DNA from: Polynucleobacter sp. AP-Kolm-20A-A1
GTDB lineage: Bacteria > Pseudomonadota > Gammaproteobacteria > Burkholderiales > Burkholderiaceae
Direction: 5' to 3'
NCBI RefSeq assembly: GCF_018688315.1
Contig: NZ_CP061315.1
Coordinates: 1,178,001 to 1,242,000, forward strand
DNA length: 64,000 nucleotides
Positions 24,378 to 32,179 of the stretch are shown in pieces; the stretch's first letter is position 1; every line of letters begins with the position of its first letter. The translations under genes were made by a program, and so were the position numbers. A model generated the notes under the pieces. That model saw only the letters and a list, made by a program, of their open reading frames with translations. It was not told the origin of the DNA and made no database searches.

Positions 24378-25745
24378 ATGGGTCCACAAAAATTTACCGC
24401 CGCCAATTCTGCTGAAGCCTTAAAAATGGTGCGCGAGAAAATGGGTTCCGATGCGCTAGTACTGGCCACTCGGGATGTTCCTGAGGGTGTAGAGATAGTA
24501 GCGATCTCACCAGATGCTTTGGCCCACCTAGCAACACAACGCCCTCACCCAGCCAGCCCAATAACAAGTACTGCCGCACCAGCTGTCACCACTCCTGAGC
24601 CGACACCAAGCTTTAATTCGATTGCTAGCTCTATTGCCAATCCACCTACCCCTACTTCAGGCTCTACCCCTGATGTTGGTGGCTTAGTCATTGCTGATGT
24701 TATTCAGACTGAACCGCGCGCAAATGTAGTGGATCACCAATTAGGTGTTGACCCAACCCCCGAACAAGCTCCTCGTGTTGAAAAACTCATCGCTGAAGTC
24801 GAAGAAGTGAAAAAAATGTTGCAGTCACATTTGGCTGGCAACTACTGGGGAAATCTTCAACAGCAATCCGCAAGCGCTGCAGAAGTGACAAAAGCTTTAT
24901 TGAGCGCTGGTTTTTCACCAAAGCTTTGCACTCAACTCATGCAAGATCTGGATGGCAGCAATAGCGTGACTACGCTATTAGGCATGGCCCAGAAAAAGCT
25001 TGAGCAGATGATTCATACGATTGATCCAATCGCCGCCTTTGATCAAGGTGGGGTATTTGCTTTCATTGGCCCTACAGGCGTTGGTAAAACCACTACCGTT
25101 GCTAAAGTGGCTGCGCGTTGCGTATTGCGCTATGGCCGTAATCAAGTCGCCCTACTTAGCACCGATACATACCGTATTGGCGCTCAAGAGCAATTAAAAG
25201 TCTTTGCACGCATCCTTGGTCTACCCGTTATCTCCTTGCGTGATAGCGAAGATCTGGCGAGTAAGCTCCAGGAACTTTCCCAAAGAAGAATCATCTTGCT
25301 AGATACCGCCGGTGTAAATCAACGCGATGTCTTGATGATCGAGCAATCACAGCTTCTTAAAGAGGGCTCACGCCATGCGCATCGCATTCTGGTAATGAGC
25401 TCCACAACAGATCTGCGCACCCAAGAAGATGTAATTACCCTGCACAATCAAGCCTCAAAAGAAGCCAATCAAACTGGCATTTTGGGTGCGATCATTACCA
25501 AGACCGATGAAGCAGCACAAATTGCACCGGTATTGGATTCATTAATTCGCCATGAGTTGCCATTAATGTTCCTCTCCAACGGTCAACGTGTTCCAGAGGA
25601 TTTGAGTCAGGCTAATGTGCCCTATTTGGCACATCGCGCAATGCGCCCACGTCAATTAAGCAGCAATCTGAATATTCAAGATGAGCAAGTGCCAGCACTG
25701 ATGGCGGACTACCTCAATGACTGGACGAAGAATAACTTTTCATGA
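24378..25745 (+). CDS. flhF: Flagellar SRP-type GTPase FlhF
   Basis: 455 residues. FlhF sets the place and number of polar flagella. A short N-terminal B domain (MGPQKFTAANSAEALKMVRE) is followed by a long low-complexity linker (about 55-150), then the NG GTPase domain with P loop FIGPTGVGKTTTVAKVAARC, DTYRIGAQEQLKVFA and G3 LLDTAGVNQRD. It lies 55 bases after flhA and overlaps the next gene by four bases. Its presence suggests polar flagella, because FlhF usually occurs in polarly flagellated bacteria. Confidence 0.97.
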   Translation: MGPQKFTAANSAEALKMVREKMGSDALVLATRDVPEGVEIVAISPDALAHLATQRPHPASPITSTAAPAVTTPEPTPSFNSIASSIANPPTPTSGSTPDVGGLVIADVIQTEPRANVVDHQLGVDPTPEQAPRVEKLIAEVEEVKKMLQSHLAGNYWGNLQQQSASAAEVTKALLSAGFSPKLCTQLMQDLDGSNSVTTLLGMAQKKLEQMIHTIDPIAAFDQGGVFAFIGPTGVGKTTTVAKVAARCVLRYGRNQVALLSTDTYRIGAQEQLKVFARILGLPVISLRDSEDLASKLQELSQRRIILLDTAGVNQRDVLMIEQSQLLKEGSRHAHRILVMSSTTDLRTQEDVITLHNQASKEANQTGILGAIITKTDEAAQIAPVLDSLIRHELPLMFLSNGQRVPEDLSQANVPYLAHRAMRPRQLSSNLNIQDEQVPALMADYLNDWTKNNFS

Positions 25746-26551
25746 GTCTTTCTAGCAAACAGCCCAGCATCGGCAATACAGACCAAGCGGAGGGCTTACG
25801 CAATCTCTTTGGCAACAATCTGCCAAAAGTATTTTTTCTAAGTAGTGCGCTTGATCCTGATAGCACCGCTGCTATCGGCCTGGGCGTAGCACATGCCCTC
25901 AGAAGATCAGGCTTTAAGGTTCTGCTGGTTGATGAAGTATCTTTTCATAATCGCCAGAGATTGAATTCACAGATCTACAGCACTAAATATGATTTAGGCC
26001 AGGCACTGTCAAATTTAGTGTCGTTTGAAAAAGCAGTTATGCAAGTTGAAGATAACCTTTGGTTTACAACTGCCTCACGTGCTCGTCATTACTTTGCAAG
26101 CAAACAACTGGTACGCCCTGCTTTAGATGTGCGCACCCAAGAATTCGGCCTGGGCCTTGATTACATTGTTGTGGTCAGCGATGATCCAGCACCAGCTGTA
26201 ATGCCATATTTAAGCGCTAACCTCAATCACATCGTCTTAGCGTCTTGCAGCAAAAGCAATCAAGCCAAAACGATCGCTCTGATTAATCAACTCATGATTA
26301 GCGGTGCCGATGAGCCTGTCTCGATCATGATGGTCGGCGGCAATGATCGTAATGAAGGTGATGAGGCCTTCAGAGCGCTGGCACAAGAAGCCTCTGCGCA
26401 ACTAGATACCTCATTAGCGCTTTTGCACTGGGTGGGCGCTAAATCACTAAGCGACTTTAATGATGAGGCATCGACCCCAGCACAAGCGCAGATCGAGCCC
26501 GTCATTCCGGCTAGCTTATTTAGGCATATTGCCCACCAGATCAGCAGCTAA
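25742..26551 (+). CDS. FlhG/FleN-like MinD-family protein with degenerate nucleotide-binding site
   Basis: 269 residues, in the position of flhG between flhF and fliA and overlapping flhF by four bases. The overall pattern fits a MinD/ParA fold: a first strand KVFFLSS, a helix AAIGLGVAHALRRSGF and a second strand KVLLVDEVS. The deviant Walker A motif (KGGVGKT in active FlhG) is replaced by ALDPDSTAAIG, with no lysine, so ATP hydrolysis is unlikely. FlhG normally limits flagellar number by ATP-driven cycling with FlhF. This protein may act as a non-cycling partner. Call by position and fold pattern. Confidence 0.7.
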   Translation: MSLSSKQPSIGNTDQAEGLRNLFGNNLPKVFFLSSALDPDSTAAIGLGVAHALRRSGFKVLLVDEVSFHNRQRLNSQIYSTKYDLGQALSNLVSFEKAVMQVEDNLWFTTASRARHYFASKQLVRPALDVRTQEFGLGLDYIVVVSDDPAPAVMPYLSANLNHIVLASCSKSNQAKTIALINQLMISGADEPVSIMMVGGNDRNEGDEAFRALAQEASAQLDTSLALLHWVGAKSLSDFNDEASTPAQAQIEPVIPASLFRHIAHQISS

Positions 26552-26556
26552 TTACG

Positions 26557-27255
26557 ATGCGCCCTTCCGTAGGAAACCCCTATCAAGCAATCAGCCTCGA
26601 TGAGGCGATTAAATTGCATGCGCCCTTAGTTAAAAAGATTGCCTATCAAATTGCATCTCGCCTATCCGCCAACGTTGAAGTGGATGATCTCATTCAAGAA
26701 GGTATGACAGGTTTATTAGATGCTTTGCAGCGCTATCAACCGCAACCGAATTTAAGTTTTGAGGTGTACGCCAAGACACGTATTCGGGGGGCAATCTACG
26801 ATTCTTGTAGAGCAAATGATATTTTGCCAAGACACCAGCGTGATCAAATCACCGCTCTTGAAAAAGCAACTCGCTCTCTAGAGCAACAGTTAGGGCGCGC
26901 ACCAGAAGATACTGAGATTGCGCAGGCTGCAGGCCTTACGCTGGACGAATACTTTAACGTCGTTGCAGGCGCTGTAAACCTCACACCAATTGACGACCTA
27001 CCCGATGAACTCATTCCACCGGATAAGCAAAATGATCCGATGCAACTGACATCGATGAAGCAGATGGCGAAAAGCTTAGAAGGATTACTGAAGAAGCTTC
27101 CTGAAAAAGAGCAGCTTGTGATGGCTCTGCACTACCAAGAAGAGTTGTCTTTCAGGGATGTAGCTACTGTCTTAAATTTGACACCAGGCCGAGTAAGTCA
27201 ACTCCATACCCAAGCCATGATTCGCATTCGTGCGGGCATGAAAAAAGACGCCTAA
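26557..27255 (+). CDS. fliA: Flagellar sigma factor FliA (sigma-28)
   Basis: 232 residues. Region 2 is visible as VEVDDLIQEGMTGLLDALQR followed by YARTRIRGAIYDSCR-like KTRIRGAIYDSCRANDILPR. Region 4 is KEQLVMALHYQEELSFRDVA followed by TVLNLTPGRVSQLHTQA. FliA directs late genes such as flagellin and is held inactive by FlgM until the hook is complete. It is the last gene of the flhA-flhF-flhG-like unit and converges on flgN. Confidence 0.97.
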   Translation: MRPSVGNPYQAISLDEAIKLHAPLVKKIAYQIASRLSANVEVDDLIQEGMTGLLDALQRYQPQPNLSFEVYAKTRIRGAIYDSCRANDILPRHQRDQITALEKATRSLEQQLGRAPEDTEIAQAAGLTLDEYFNVVAGAVNLTPIDDLPDELIPPDKQNDPMQLTSMKQMAKSLEGLLKKLPEKEQLVMALHYQEELSFRDVATVLNLTPGRVSQLHTQAMIRIRAGMKKDA

Positions 27256-27279
27256 GCGCCCTTATAGAATCTGGGTTTT

Positions 27280-27293
27280 AGGTCCTTAGACCT
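27280..27293 (+). terminator. Possible weak terminator after fliA
   Basis: AGGTC, loop CTTA, GACCT, followed by TTAGACTTTTTT. The stem has only five pairs, but it sits in the 38-base gap between the convergent fliA and flgN genes and has a T-rich tail on the plus strand. Confidence 0.4.
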
Positions 27294-27683
27294 TTAGACT
27301 TTTTTGGAAAAAGTACCAGAGCCGAGACCAGGCACATTACCAGTACTTGAGTAGGTAGCAGAATCTGACTGCTGTGCAATGAAGGCTTGTAACGCCGCAT
27401 TCTTTTGCGCAGCCAAACGAATCAACTCACCATTGATGTGATGATCTACAGTGGCTTGCTCAAGTTGCGTCTTCACTTCTTCTTTTAGCGGTGAAGGCAA
27501 CGCATCCATGTCGTTACGGAGTTGCTCTACACCACCAGGATAAGTATTGAGTTTGTCGAGCGCTTGTTGTGCCCCTGCAATGGCATTAGGCAATGCATCA
27601 ATGTCTTCGGCCTCTAGTGCTGCACGTAATGATCCGACAGCACTAGCTACTTGCGAAATTTGAAACTGAACGGGATTGCTCAC
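27294..27683 (-). CDS. flgN: FlgN-like flagellar export chaperone
   Basis: 129 residues, mostly helical, with the long helices and heptad leucines expected of FlgN, the chaperone of the hook-associated proteins FlgK and FlgL. The C-terminus (GNVPGLGSGTFSKKV) is disordered. The frame opens with GTG directly after the flgM stop. Primary-sequence identity in this family is low, so the call leans on its position after flgA-flgM. Confidence 0.8.
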   Translation of the reverse strand: MSNPVQFQISQVASAVGSLRAALEAEDIDALPNAIAGAQQALDKLNTYPGGVEQLRNDMDALPSPLKEEVKTQLEQATVDHHINGELIRLAAQKNAALQAFIAQQSDSATYSSTGNVPGLGSGTFSKKV

Positions 27684-28004
27684 TTAGAACTTGGAAGAAT
27701 TACCGGCAGCGGCAACTGCTTCACGCAAAATCAGCTCAGCTGTTTTAGGAAAATCCACTTTGAATTCACCCTTCTCGATTAGCTTGCGAATTTTCTCTAA
27801 TGCGTCTGCATCAGAGATAGAGCGGGAACTAGAAATGGATACAGTGCTAGCTGCAGTAACGACTGGATTGAGATCCAGATTTACTCCAGCATTGGGTGTT
27901 TTGGCAGCTGAAGTGGAGTTTGATGCGGACGCAGCGCCACCCTGAGAGCTTTTCTTCGCCTCAGTTTGACCTGGTAATACCGATCTGTTCTCGTTAATCT
28001 TCAC
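27684..28004 (-). CDS. flgM: Anti-sigma-28 factor FlgM
   Basis: 106 residues from a GTG at 28004. A longer frame starting inside flgA exists, but the GTG is preceded by AAGGAA and gives the typical start VKINENRS, so it is preferred. FlgM binds FliA until it is secreted through the completed hook. The C-terminal half holds the FliA-binding helices (ISDADALEKIRKLIEKGEFK followed by VDFPKTAELILREAV). The middle is Ser- and Ala-rich and disordered, as in other FlgM proteins. Confidence 0.93.
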   Translation of the reverse strand: MKINENRSVLPGQTEAKKSSQGGAASASNSTSAAKTPNAGVNLDLNPVVTAASTVSISSSRSISDADALEKIRKLIEKGEFKVDFPKTAELILREAVAAAGNSSKF

Positions 28005-28056
28005 GCTATATATTCCTTGTTTGCTACATTCTTTACTGCATTTACTATCTTCAAAG

Positions 28057-28755
28057 CTAGTCGATTTTAATCTCAACCGTCGCAGGACCTATTACTTTAC
28101 CCTGTAAAGCCTGGCCATCTGGCATTTTGACCTTAACGGAGTCACCACTTGACCCCCCTGACTGAGCAACCCCAGACCCTGCGGCCTCAAAGCCAGAACC
28201 AATAATTTTGACCTTAACCTGGTCGCCTACCCTTATTACGGATGATTCCCGTAAATTGTTTAGGAGAATCGGATTCCCTGGCGCAATAGGCCGAATAACC
28301 TGTCTACCAACAGCATCCTCAGCTTTTTGGACGAATCCATCAGGCAAATCGCTTAAATCCCCCTCGGAAAGCACAAAATCCCCCTGAGAAAGCCTGGAAT
28401 TGCCCTGAATTTGATGGGAAGTGACCAAATATTGCCCAAAAACCTGGATTTTGACCGGCAGAGAAACAAACCATTTAGCCCCTTTATTGCATCTGACGGG
28501 GATATTGACCCGACCCCAGAGGCGCGTACGAGCTGGTAATTCGATTTCATAGCCACCCGGGCAATCTGGCACCCGAATACGGGGATCCACATACTCCACA
28601 GAGGTTTTATAACTCAGCATCGCTGGATGCTTGGCCACCAAAGCCTTGATCTCCTTATCCAGCGCCGGAGGCACTTGGGCAAAAGCCTGCCCTACAAAGA
28701 AGCTAGCTCCCAGCAAAATGAGTCTCAAAATGGAGGAATGAGTGATTTTTAACAA
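28057..28755 (-). CDS. flgA: Flagellar P-ring assembly chaperone FlgA
   Basis: 232 residues with a signal peptide (about 1-26, ending GQAFA), so periplasmic. FlgA helps FlgI form the P ring. The C-terminal SAF-type domain is clear: SRLSQGDFVLSEGDLSDLPD, AVGRQVIRPIAPGNPILLNN, and a final DGQALQGKVIGPATVEIKI. The frame opens with TTG at 28755 behind AAAGGT; there is no ATG upstream of the signal peptide. Only 42 bases separate it from the CheA-like gene upstream, so flgA-flgM-flgN may be read from the chemosensory-like operon. Confidence 0.95.
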   Translation of the reverse strand: MLKITHSSILRLILLGASFFVGQAFAQVPPALDKEIKALVAKHPAMLSYKTSVEYVDPRIRVPDCPGGYEIELPARTRLWGRVNIPVRCNKGAKWFVSLPVKIQVFGQYLVTSHQIQGNSRLSQGDFVLSEGDLSDLPDGFVQKAEDAVGRQVIRPIAPGNPILLNNLRESSVIRVGDQVKVKIIGSGFEAAGSGVAQSGGSSGDSVKVKMPDGQALQGKVIGPATVEIKID

Positions 28756-28797
28756 AACTGACCTTTAATTTATTACCTTAGTGCCACTGAGCACCGC

Positions 28798-30078
28798 TTA
28801 CACAGCTACCCAAGAATACGGGGAACTCGCATCATCCAACGCAATACCCTTCATCCAGTATGGTCCTGATAATACCGAAGGAAGCGCAAAGCTATTCATA
28901 TTCACAATTGGGAACACCTCATTGGCATGCAAAACCTCATGCGTGCAACCGCTACTCAGTCGCAATACTTTATCGCAGCCCACCGCAGAACCCAAGGCAT
29001 CGCTAGCAGCAAACTGACCATCGAGATTGGAGATGGAGAGGAGCTGAGCCCAACTCACGACGTAATAATCTGAGCCGCGCTTGAATGGCAAAAAGCGCAT
29101 GCGCTTTAAGCTGGCCGGCATCGTAATGCGTAAGCGGTCATGCTCTTGTCCAATTCTGCCCTGAGCTTTGGCAATAATCTCGCCCGCTAATTGCAAATTG
29201 GCTTGATCAAGCTGTACGCCATACAAATCAACAAATAAAGTGAGTGCTTGTTTGTTGGCTACCAAGCGCTGTGCTTTTGGTAAGACGCTAATCGCACTGA
29301 CTAAAGTATCGACAACATCAGCATCAGCAAAAACGCCATCGACCACCATCTCTGTGGCCAAATCCGTCAGAGCATTTGCTAAAGTCAACTGACCTAAAGC
29401 GCTTAATGCGTCCTGATGCTCAGACAACAAAAAATCAATCGGTTTATTTGCTGGTAAATTTTGCGCGCTCAGCATCTGCCGTATACGCTGCACTAAATTG
29501 AGACCCATTCTTCGCTGCGCAATAACGGAAGCAGCAGGCACAAACTCTCTTGGATCAATTACCGCTGAATTCAGTGAGGAAGATGTGAGTGCCGGATCGG
29601 AAGTCTGCGTGGAAGTAGTCGCTTCAATGTCTGCAGCCGGGGCTTCAGATTCAGTGGCAGCTTGCTGCTCAGGCATACCCCACTCGTCAACCATTGACTG
29701 CATTTGAGGCGACTGAAATGATGCACCACCCAATAAAGCCAACATATCAGTAGATAAACGCTGAATCTCTTCAACGTGCGCAGCAGACATGACCATGTCA
29801 TCAGACTGCTCTAATGCAAATAGCGCCCGCTTTAACAACTCCACCAGATTTTGTGCAATCGGCAGAACAGATGACTGCTCAAGCGAGAGCTGACGAGAGA
29901 CATCATCAGTCAAGGCACTTAATTGCGATAAGCCAACACTTCCCAAAGCATCCGCTAGGTCACGCGCATGTAAGCCTGCTTGAGTTAACGCCGGTGGATT
30001 GGTCTCGATAGACCAAGCCATACCTTCGTAGGCTCGATTGATATCTGCAATAAAGAGACTGAGGTAATCATTTGCCAC
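28798..30078 (-). CDS. CheA-like scaffold protein lacking the histidine-kinase domain
   Basis: 426 residues, with no membrane segment. The first 115 residues form a helical bundle reminiscent of the CheA P1/Hpt domain (ADALGSVGLSQLSALTDDVS resembles the helix after the phospho-His), but the position of the active His is taken by Arg39 when aligned on GSVGL. A low-complexity linker (about 135-172) follows. The last 110 residues (ITMPASLKRMRFLPFKRGSD followed by YYVVSWAQLLSI) resemble the junction of CheA P4 with the CheW-like P5 domain. No N, G1 or G2 ATP-binding boxes are present. The start is a GTG overlapping the stop of the receptor-like gene (TAGTG), behind AGGTGG. The function is unknown; a structural partner of the CheW-like and receptor-like proteins is inferred. 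Confidence 0.6.
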   Translation of the reverse strand: MANDYLSLFIADINRAYEGMAWSIETNPPALTQAGLHARDLADALGSVGLSQLSALTDDVSRQLSLEQSSVLPIAQNLVELLKRALFALEQSDDMVMSAAHVEEIQRLSTDMLALLGGASFQSPQMQSMVDEWGMPEQQAATESEAPAADIEATTSTQTSDPALTSSSLNSAVIDPREFVPAASVIAQRRMGLNLVQRIRQMLSAQNLPANKPIDFLLSEHQDALSALGQLTLANALTDLATEMVVDGVFADADVVDTLVSAISVLPKAQRLVANKQALTLFVDLYGVQLDQANLQLAGEIIAKAQGRIGQEHDRLRITMPASLKRMRFLPFKRGSDYYVVSWAQLLSISNLDGQFAASDALGSAVGCDKVLRLSSGCTHEVLHANEVFPIVNMNSFALPSVLSGPYWMKGIALDDASSPYSWVAV

Positions 30079-31643
30079 TATCGACCACCTAAACCATAAC
30101 CAGAGTCTTCTGTGTCAGCAGGAATATCGCCCTGCACTACTTTATCCAAAGCGGCGCCCATCTCTTCAAGGACACCTTCCATTCTTTCGATCTGACGTTG
30201 CAATTGTGTCAATGCAAGAATGAGACCCTCTGAATCTCGTGAGATACGTGATGCATCTTGCAACTCAAAATGATATTTTTGCGAAACGACTTGATGCATC
30301 GTATTGCTCATGCCGCCTAATGCGTGCTCTAGATGCTCAACCACCGTATTTAGGCGCATTGACTGCTCTGAGAGGTTCATCTGCATTGGCATGCCCGAGT
30401 TATGCAGACCCAACTGAATCGCCTGTTCTCTTAAAGCAACAATCTCCACCTTCATGGCAGCGATCTCAGCATCAATTAATTGAGTAGGATCTGGCAACTC
30501 TTGAATTTTCTTACGACGTCCAGAATTTTCATCGGCAAGCACACCATGAAAGCGCTTAGCCGCAACCAATACTTTGCCGCCTAAGTCAGCAATTTGATTT
30601 AAAGCGATCTGGGTGTAAGGCAGGATATCGTGCGCGTCTTTTAATGACTCCCACTTTTCTTCATCGAGCTCGCTCTCATCGATACCGCCATATTGATTAC
30701 GCTTACCGTAAGTAAAGTTCACAACCAGTGCAGCAAGCAAGCTGAGTAAAGTCAAAATCTGCGAAACCTGGAGCATCAAAGTCTGATTGCCGTCGCGTGA
30801 GAGCACTTCTAAGCTAGTGGCATAGCTTCCAATGCCATCGCGATCTTGAGTCAGCTCTGCTACTTTGGCTCTGGCAGCGTTAAATTGCTCTAGGGCCTGG
30901 GCATAATCAGCCGATTTGACGTACAGCGGGATTTTCTTGAGGGCTTTATAGATTTCTTCTTGGCGTGGATTGAATTTATCACCGCTTGCCAATGCATCTA
31001 AGGCAGGCTTTTGCTCTGTTAAGACATTGAGGCCGGTCATGAGCTTGCTAAACGCAGCAGCATCTTGTGAATTGGCCTGCCACTTATATCCAGCATCTAC
31101 TAGCTCAGGCAAAGTCTCAGCAATCTTGCGATATGGCGACTCTTTGCGAATGCGATCGACATTTAAGAGACCCTTCTCTCCAGTTAATCCCTTAAGAGAG
31201 TCAATACCCGCTGGTAAGGCAATCAATAACTTTTCATTATTCGTGAGTTGCTTAAGGCTATCTCGCAATACCGTTAACTTGGCACGAACATGCTGCTCTG
31301 ATTTGACCTTTTCGCCAGCAAGTTTCTCTAAAGTCGGATTAAGTTTGTCGCTATCGATGTTTTTATCAATTTGCTTAAGCAGTTTATTAATGCGATTAAA
31401 GTAATCGGCATTCACTTCTTGCGTGGAGTCACTAATTTGCTTGGCAGAAATAAAGAACTCGTACCAAGCCTTGACCTGCTTGGCTTTGTGCTGAGTTTCG
31501 GCAGCCACGATTACCTGCTGGCGCTCTAGCCAATGGCCGGCAACCAGTGAGATCAAACAGACGCCTAGAAGAAGTCCAATCAATAGACGCTTGCTTGCAT
31601 CTAGACTCATCTGAATTCCAGAACCACCCCATAATTTAGACAT
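30078..31643 (-). CDS. Degenerate methyl-accepting-chemotaxis-like transmembrane protein
   Basis: 521 residues: transmembrane segment 1 (about 20-37), a helical periplasmic part (about 40-288), transmembrane segment 2 (about 290-312) and a cytoplasmic coiled coil (about 335-500). This is the topology of chemoreceptors such as PilJ. The receptor tip, normally close to EQTNLLALNASIEAA, is replaced by EQAIQLGLHNSGMPMQ (406-421), keeping EQ and the leucine spacing but not the arginine- and glutamate-rich contact surface. There is no HAMP signature. The ATG overlaps the CheW-like gene by eight bases behind a strong GGAGG. A receptor-like role is inferred from architecture and neighbours. Confidence 0.6.
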   Translation of the reverse strand: MSKLWGGSGIQMSLDASKRLLIGLLLGVCLISLVAGHWLERQQVIVAAETQHKAKQVKAWYEFFISAKQISDSTQEVNADYFNRINKLLKQIDKNIDSDKLNPTLEKLAGEKVKSEQHVRAKLTVLRDSLKQLTNNEKLLIALPAGIDSLKGLTGEKGLLNVDRIRKESPYRKIAETLPELVDAGYKWQANSQDAAAFSKLMTGLNVLTEQKPALDALASGDKFNPRQEEIYKALKKIPLYVKSADYAQALEQFNAARAKVAELTQDRDGIGSYATSLEVLSRDGNQTLMLQVSQILTLLSLLAALVVNFTYGKRNQYGGIDESELDEEKWESLKDAHDILPYTQIALNQIADLGGKVLVAAKRFHGVLADENSGRRKKIQELPDPTQLIDAEIAAMKVEIVALREQAIQLGLHNSGMPMQMNLSEQSMRLNTVVEHLEHALGGMSNTMHQVVSQKYHFELQDASRISRDSEGLILALTQLQRQIERMEGVLEEMGAALDKVVQGDIPADTEDSGYGLGGR

Positions 31644-32028
31644 TCAATTCCTCCACGGGATTAGCGGCAAGCAAAATTTGATCTCCATACTGGATCGATA
31701 AATCAGAATTCATATGCGCCTCAAATGGACCAAATGTTTTTTCAACTCGAAATCCAACAGCTGCATCTTCATTTGTTTTTAAAACGATGACCCAGGGCAG
31801 TACTTGATTTTGAAGTAATGATGGGGAGCGCTCGAAACCACACTCCAATAATCTCTCTGGAGGTAGCAAAAAAATAGGTGCGCCTTCGTGCACCTCTAAC
31901 CCATATGGATGTTTTTGTTTATCCGTATCTGGGGGTGAATAAAACACAGAGGCAACAAGGCCAAGAGGGATCGCAAGCTTATATTGATCGACCTCGAATC
32001 CAAGCCACTGCATTAAATTACTTTTCAT
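31636..32028 (-). CDS. CheW-like adaptor protein
   Basis: 130 residues from the ATG at 32028; a TTG 13 codons earlier is possible. The pattern fits a CheW domain: a first strand WLGFEVDQYKLAIPLGLVAS, a GLEVHEGAPIFLLPPERLL middle in place of the usual RG-loop-to-DL segment, and a later VIVLKTNEDAAVGFRVEKTF in the place of the conserved GxxVDxV strand. Several core CheW glycines are missing, so it is divergent. It is the first gene of the trio and is divergent from rpoN. CheW proteins join receptors to CheA; here there is no kinase-bearing CheA nearby. Confidence 0.6.
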   Translation of the reverse strand: MKSNLMQWLGFEVDQYKLAIPLGLVASVFYSPPDTDKQKHPYGLEVHEGAPIFLLPPERLLECGFERSPSLLQNQVLPWVIVLKTNEDAAVGFRVEKTFGPFEAHMNSDLSIQYGDQILLAANPVEELNV

Positions 32029-32055
32029 ATATAAAGAGATTCTTAGGGCAAATAC

Positions 32056-32096
32056 GGGTATTAGCAAAATTTATACCAATAATGCAGATAATACCC
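32056..32096. promoter_or_regulatory. 8-bp inverted repeat GGGTATTA / TAATACCC upstream of the CheW-like gene
   Basis: GGGTATTA (32056-32063) and TAATACCC (32089-32096) are perfect reverse complements 25 bases apart, just upstream of the CheW-like start. A related TATACC lies between them. This could be an operator or a leader hairpin; nothing identifies the protein. Confidence 0.35.
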
Positions 32097-32115
32097 ATAA
32101 AAGTACGACTTTTAT
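32097..32115. promoter_or_regulatory. Perfect 19-bp palindrome-like operator candidate between the CheW-like gene and rpoN
   Basis: ATAAAAGT, spacer ACG, ACTTTTAT. Both arms are exact reverse complements. It abuts the GGGTATTA/TAATACCC repeat and lies in the 151-base divergent region, so one factor could control both rpoN and the CheW-like operon. Confidence 0.45.
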
Positions 32116-32179
32116 ACTTAAAATATAGCTATAAAAATTATATTGAAGATAAGTAACCATTGGCAAAAATGAAGTCCAG

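Noticed and set aside
28005..28076. Longer FlgM starting inside flgA
   Set aside because: The extra 24 residues are cysteine- and serine-rich and unlike FlgM, while a GTG with a ribosome site gives the usual start.
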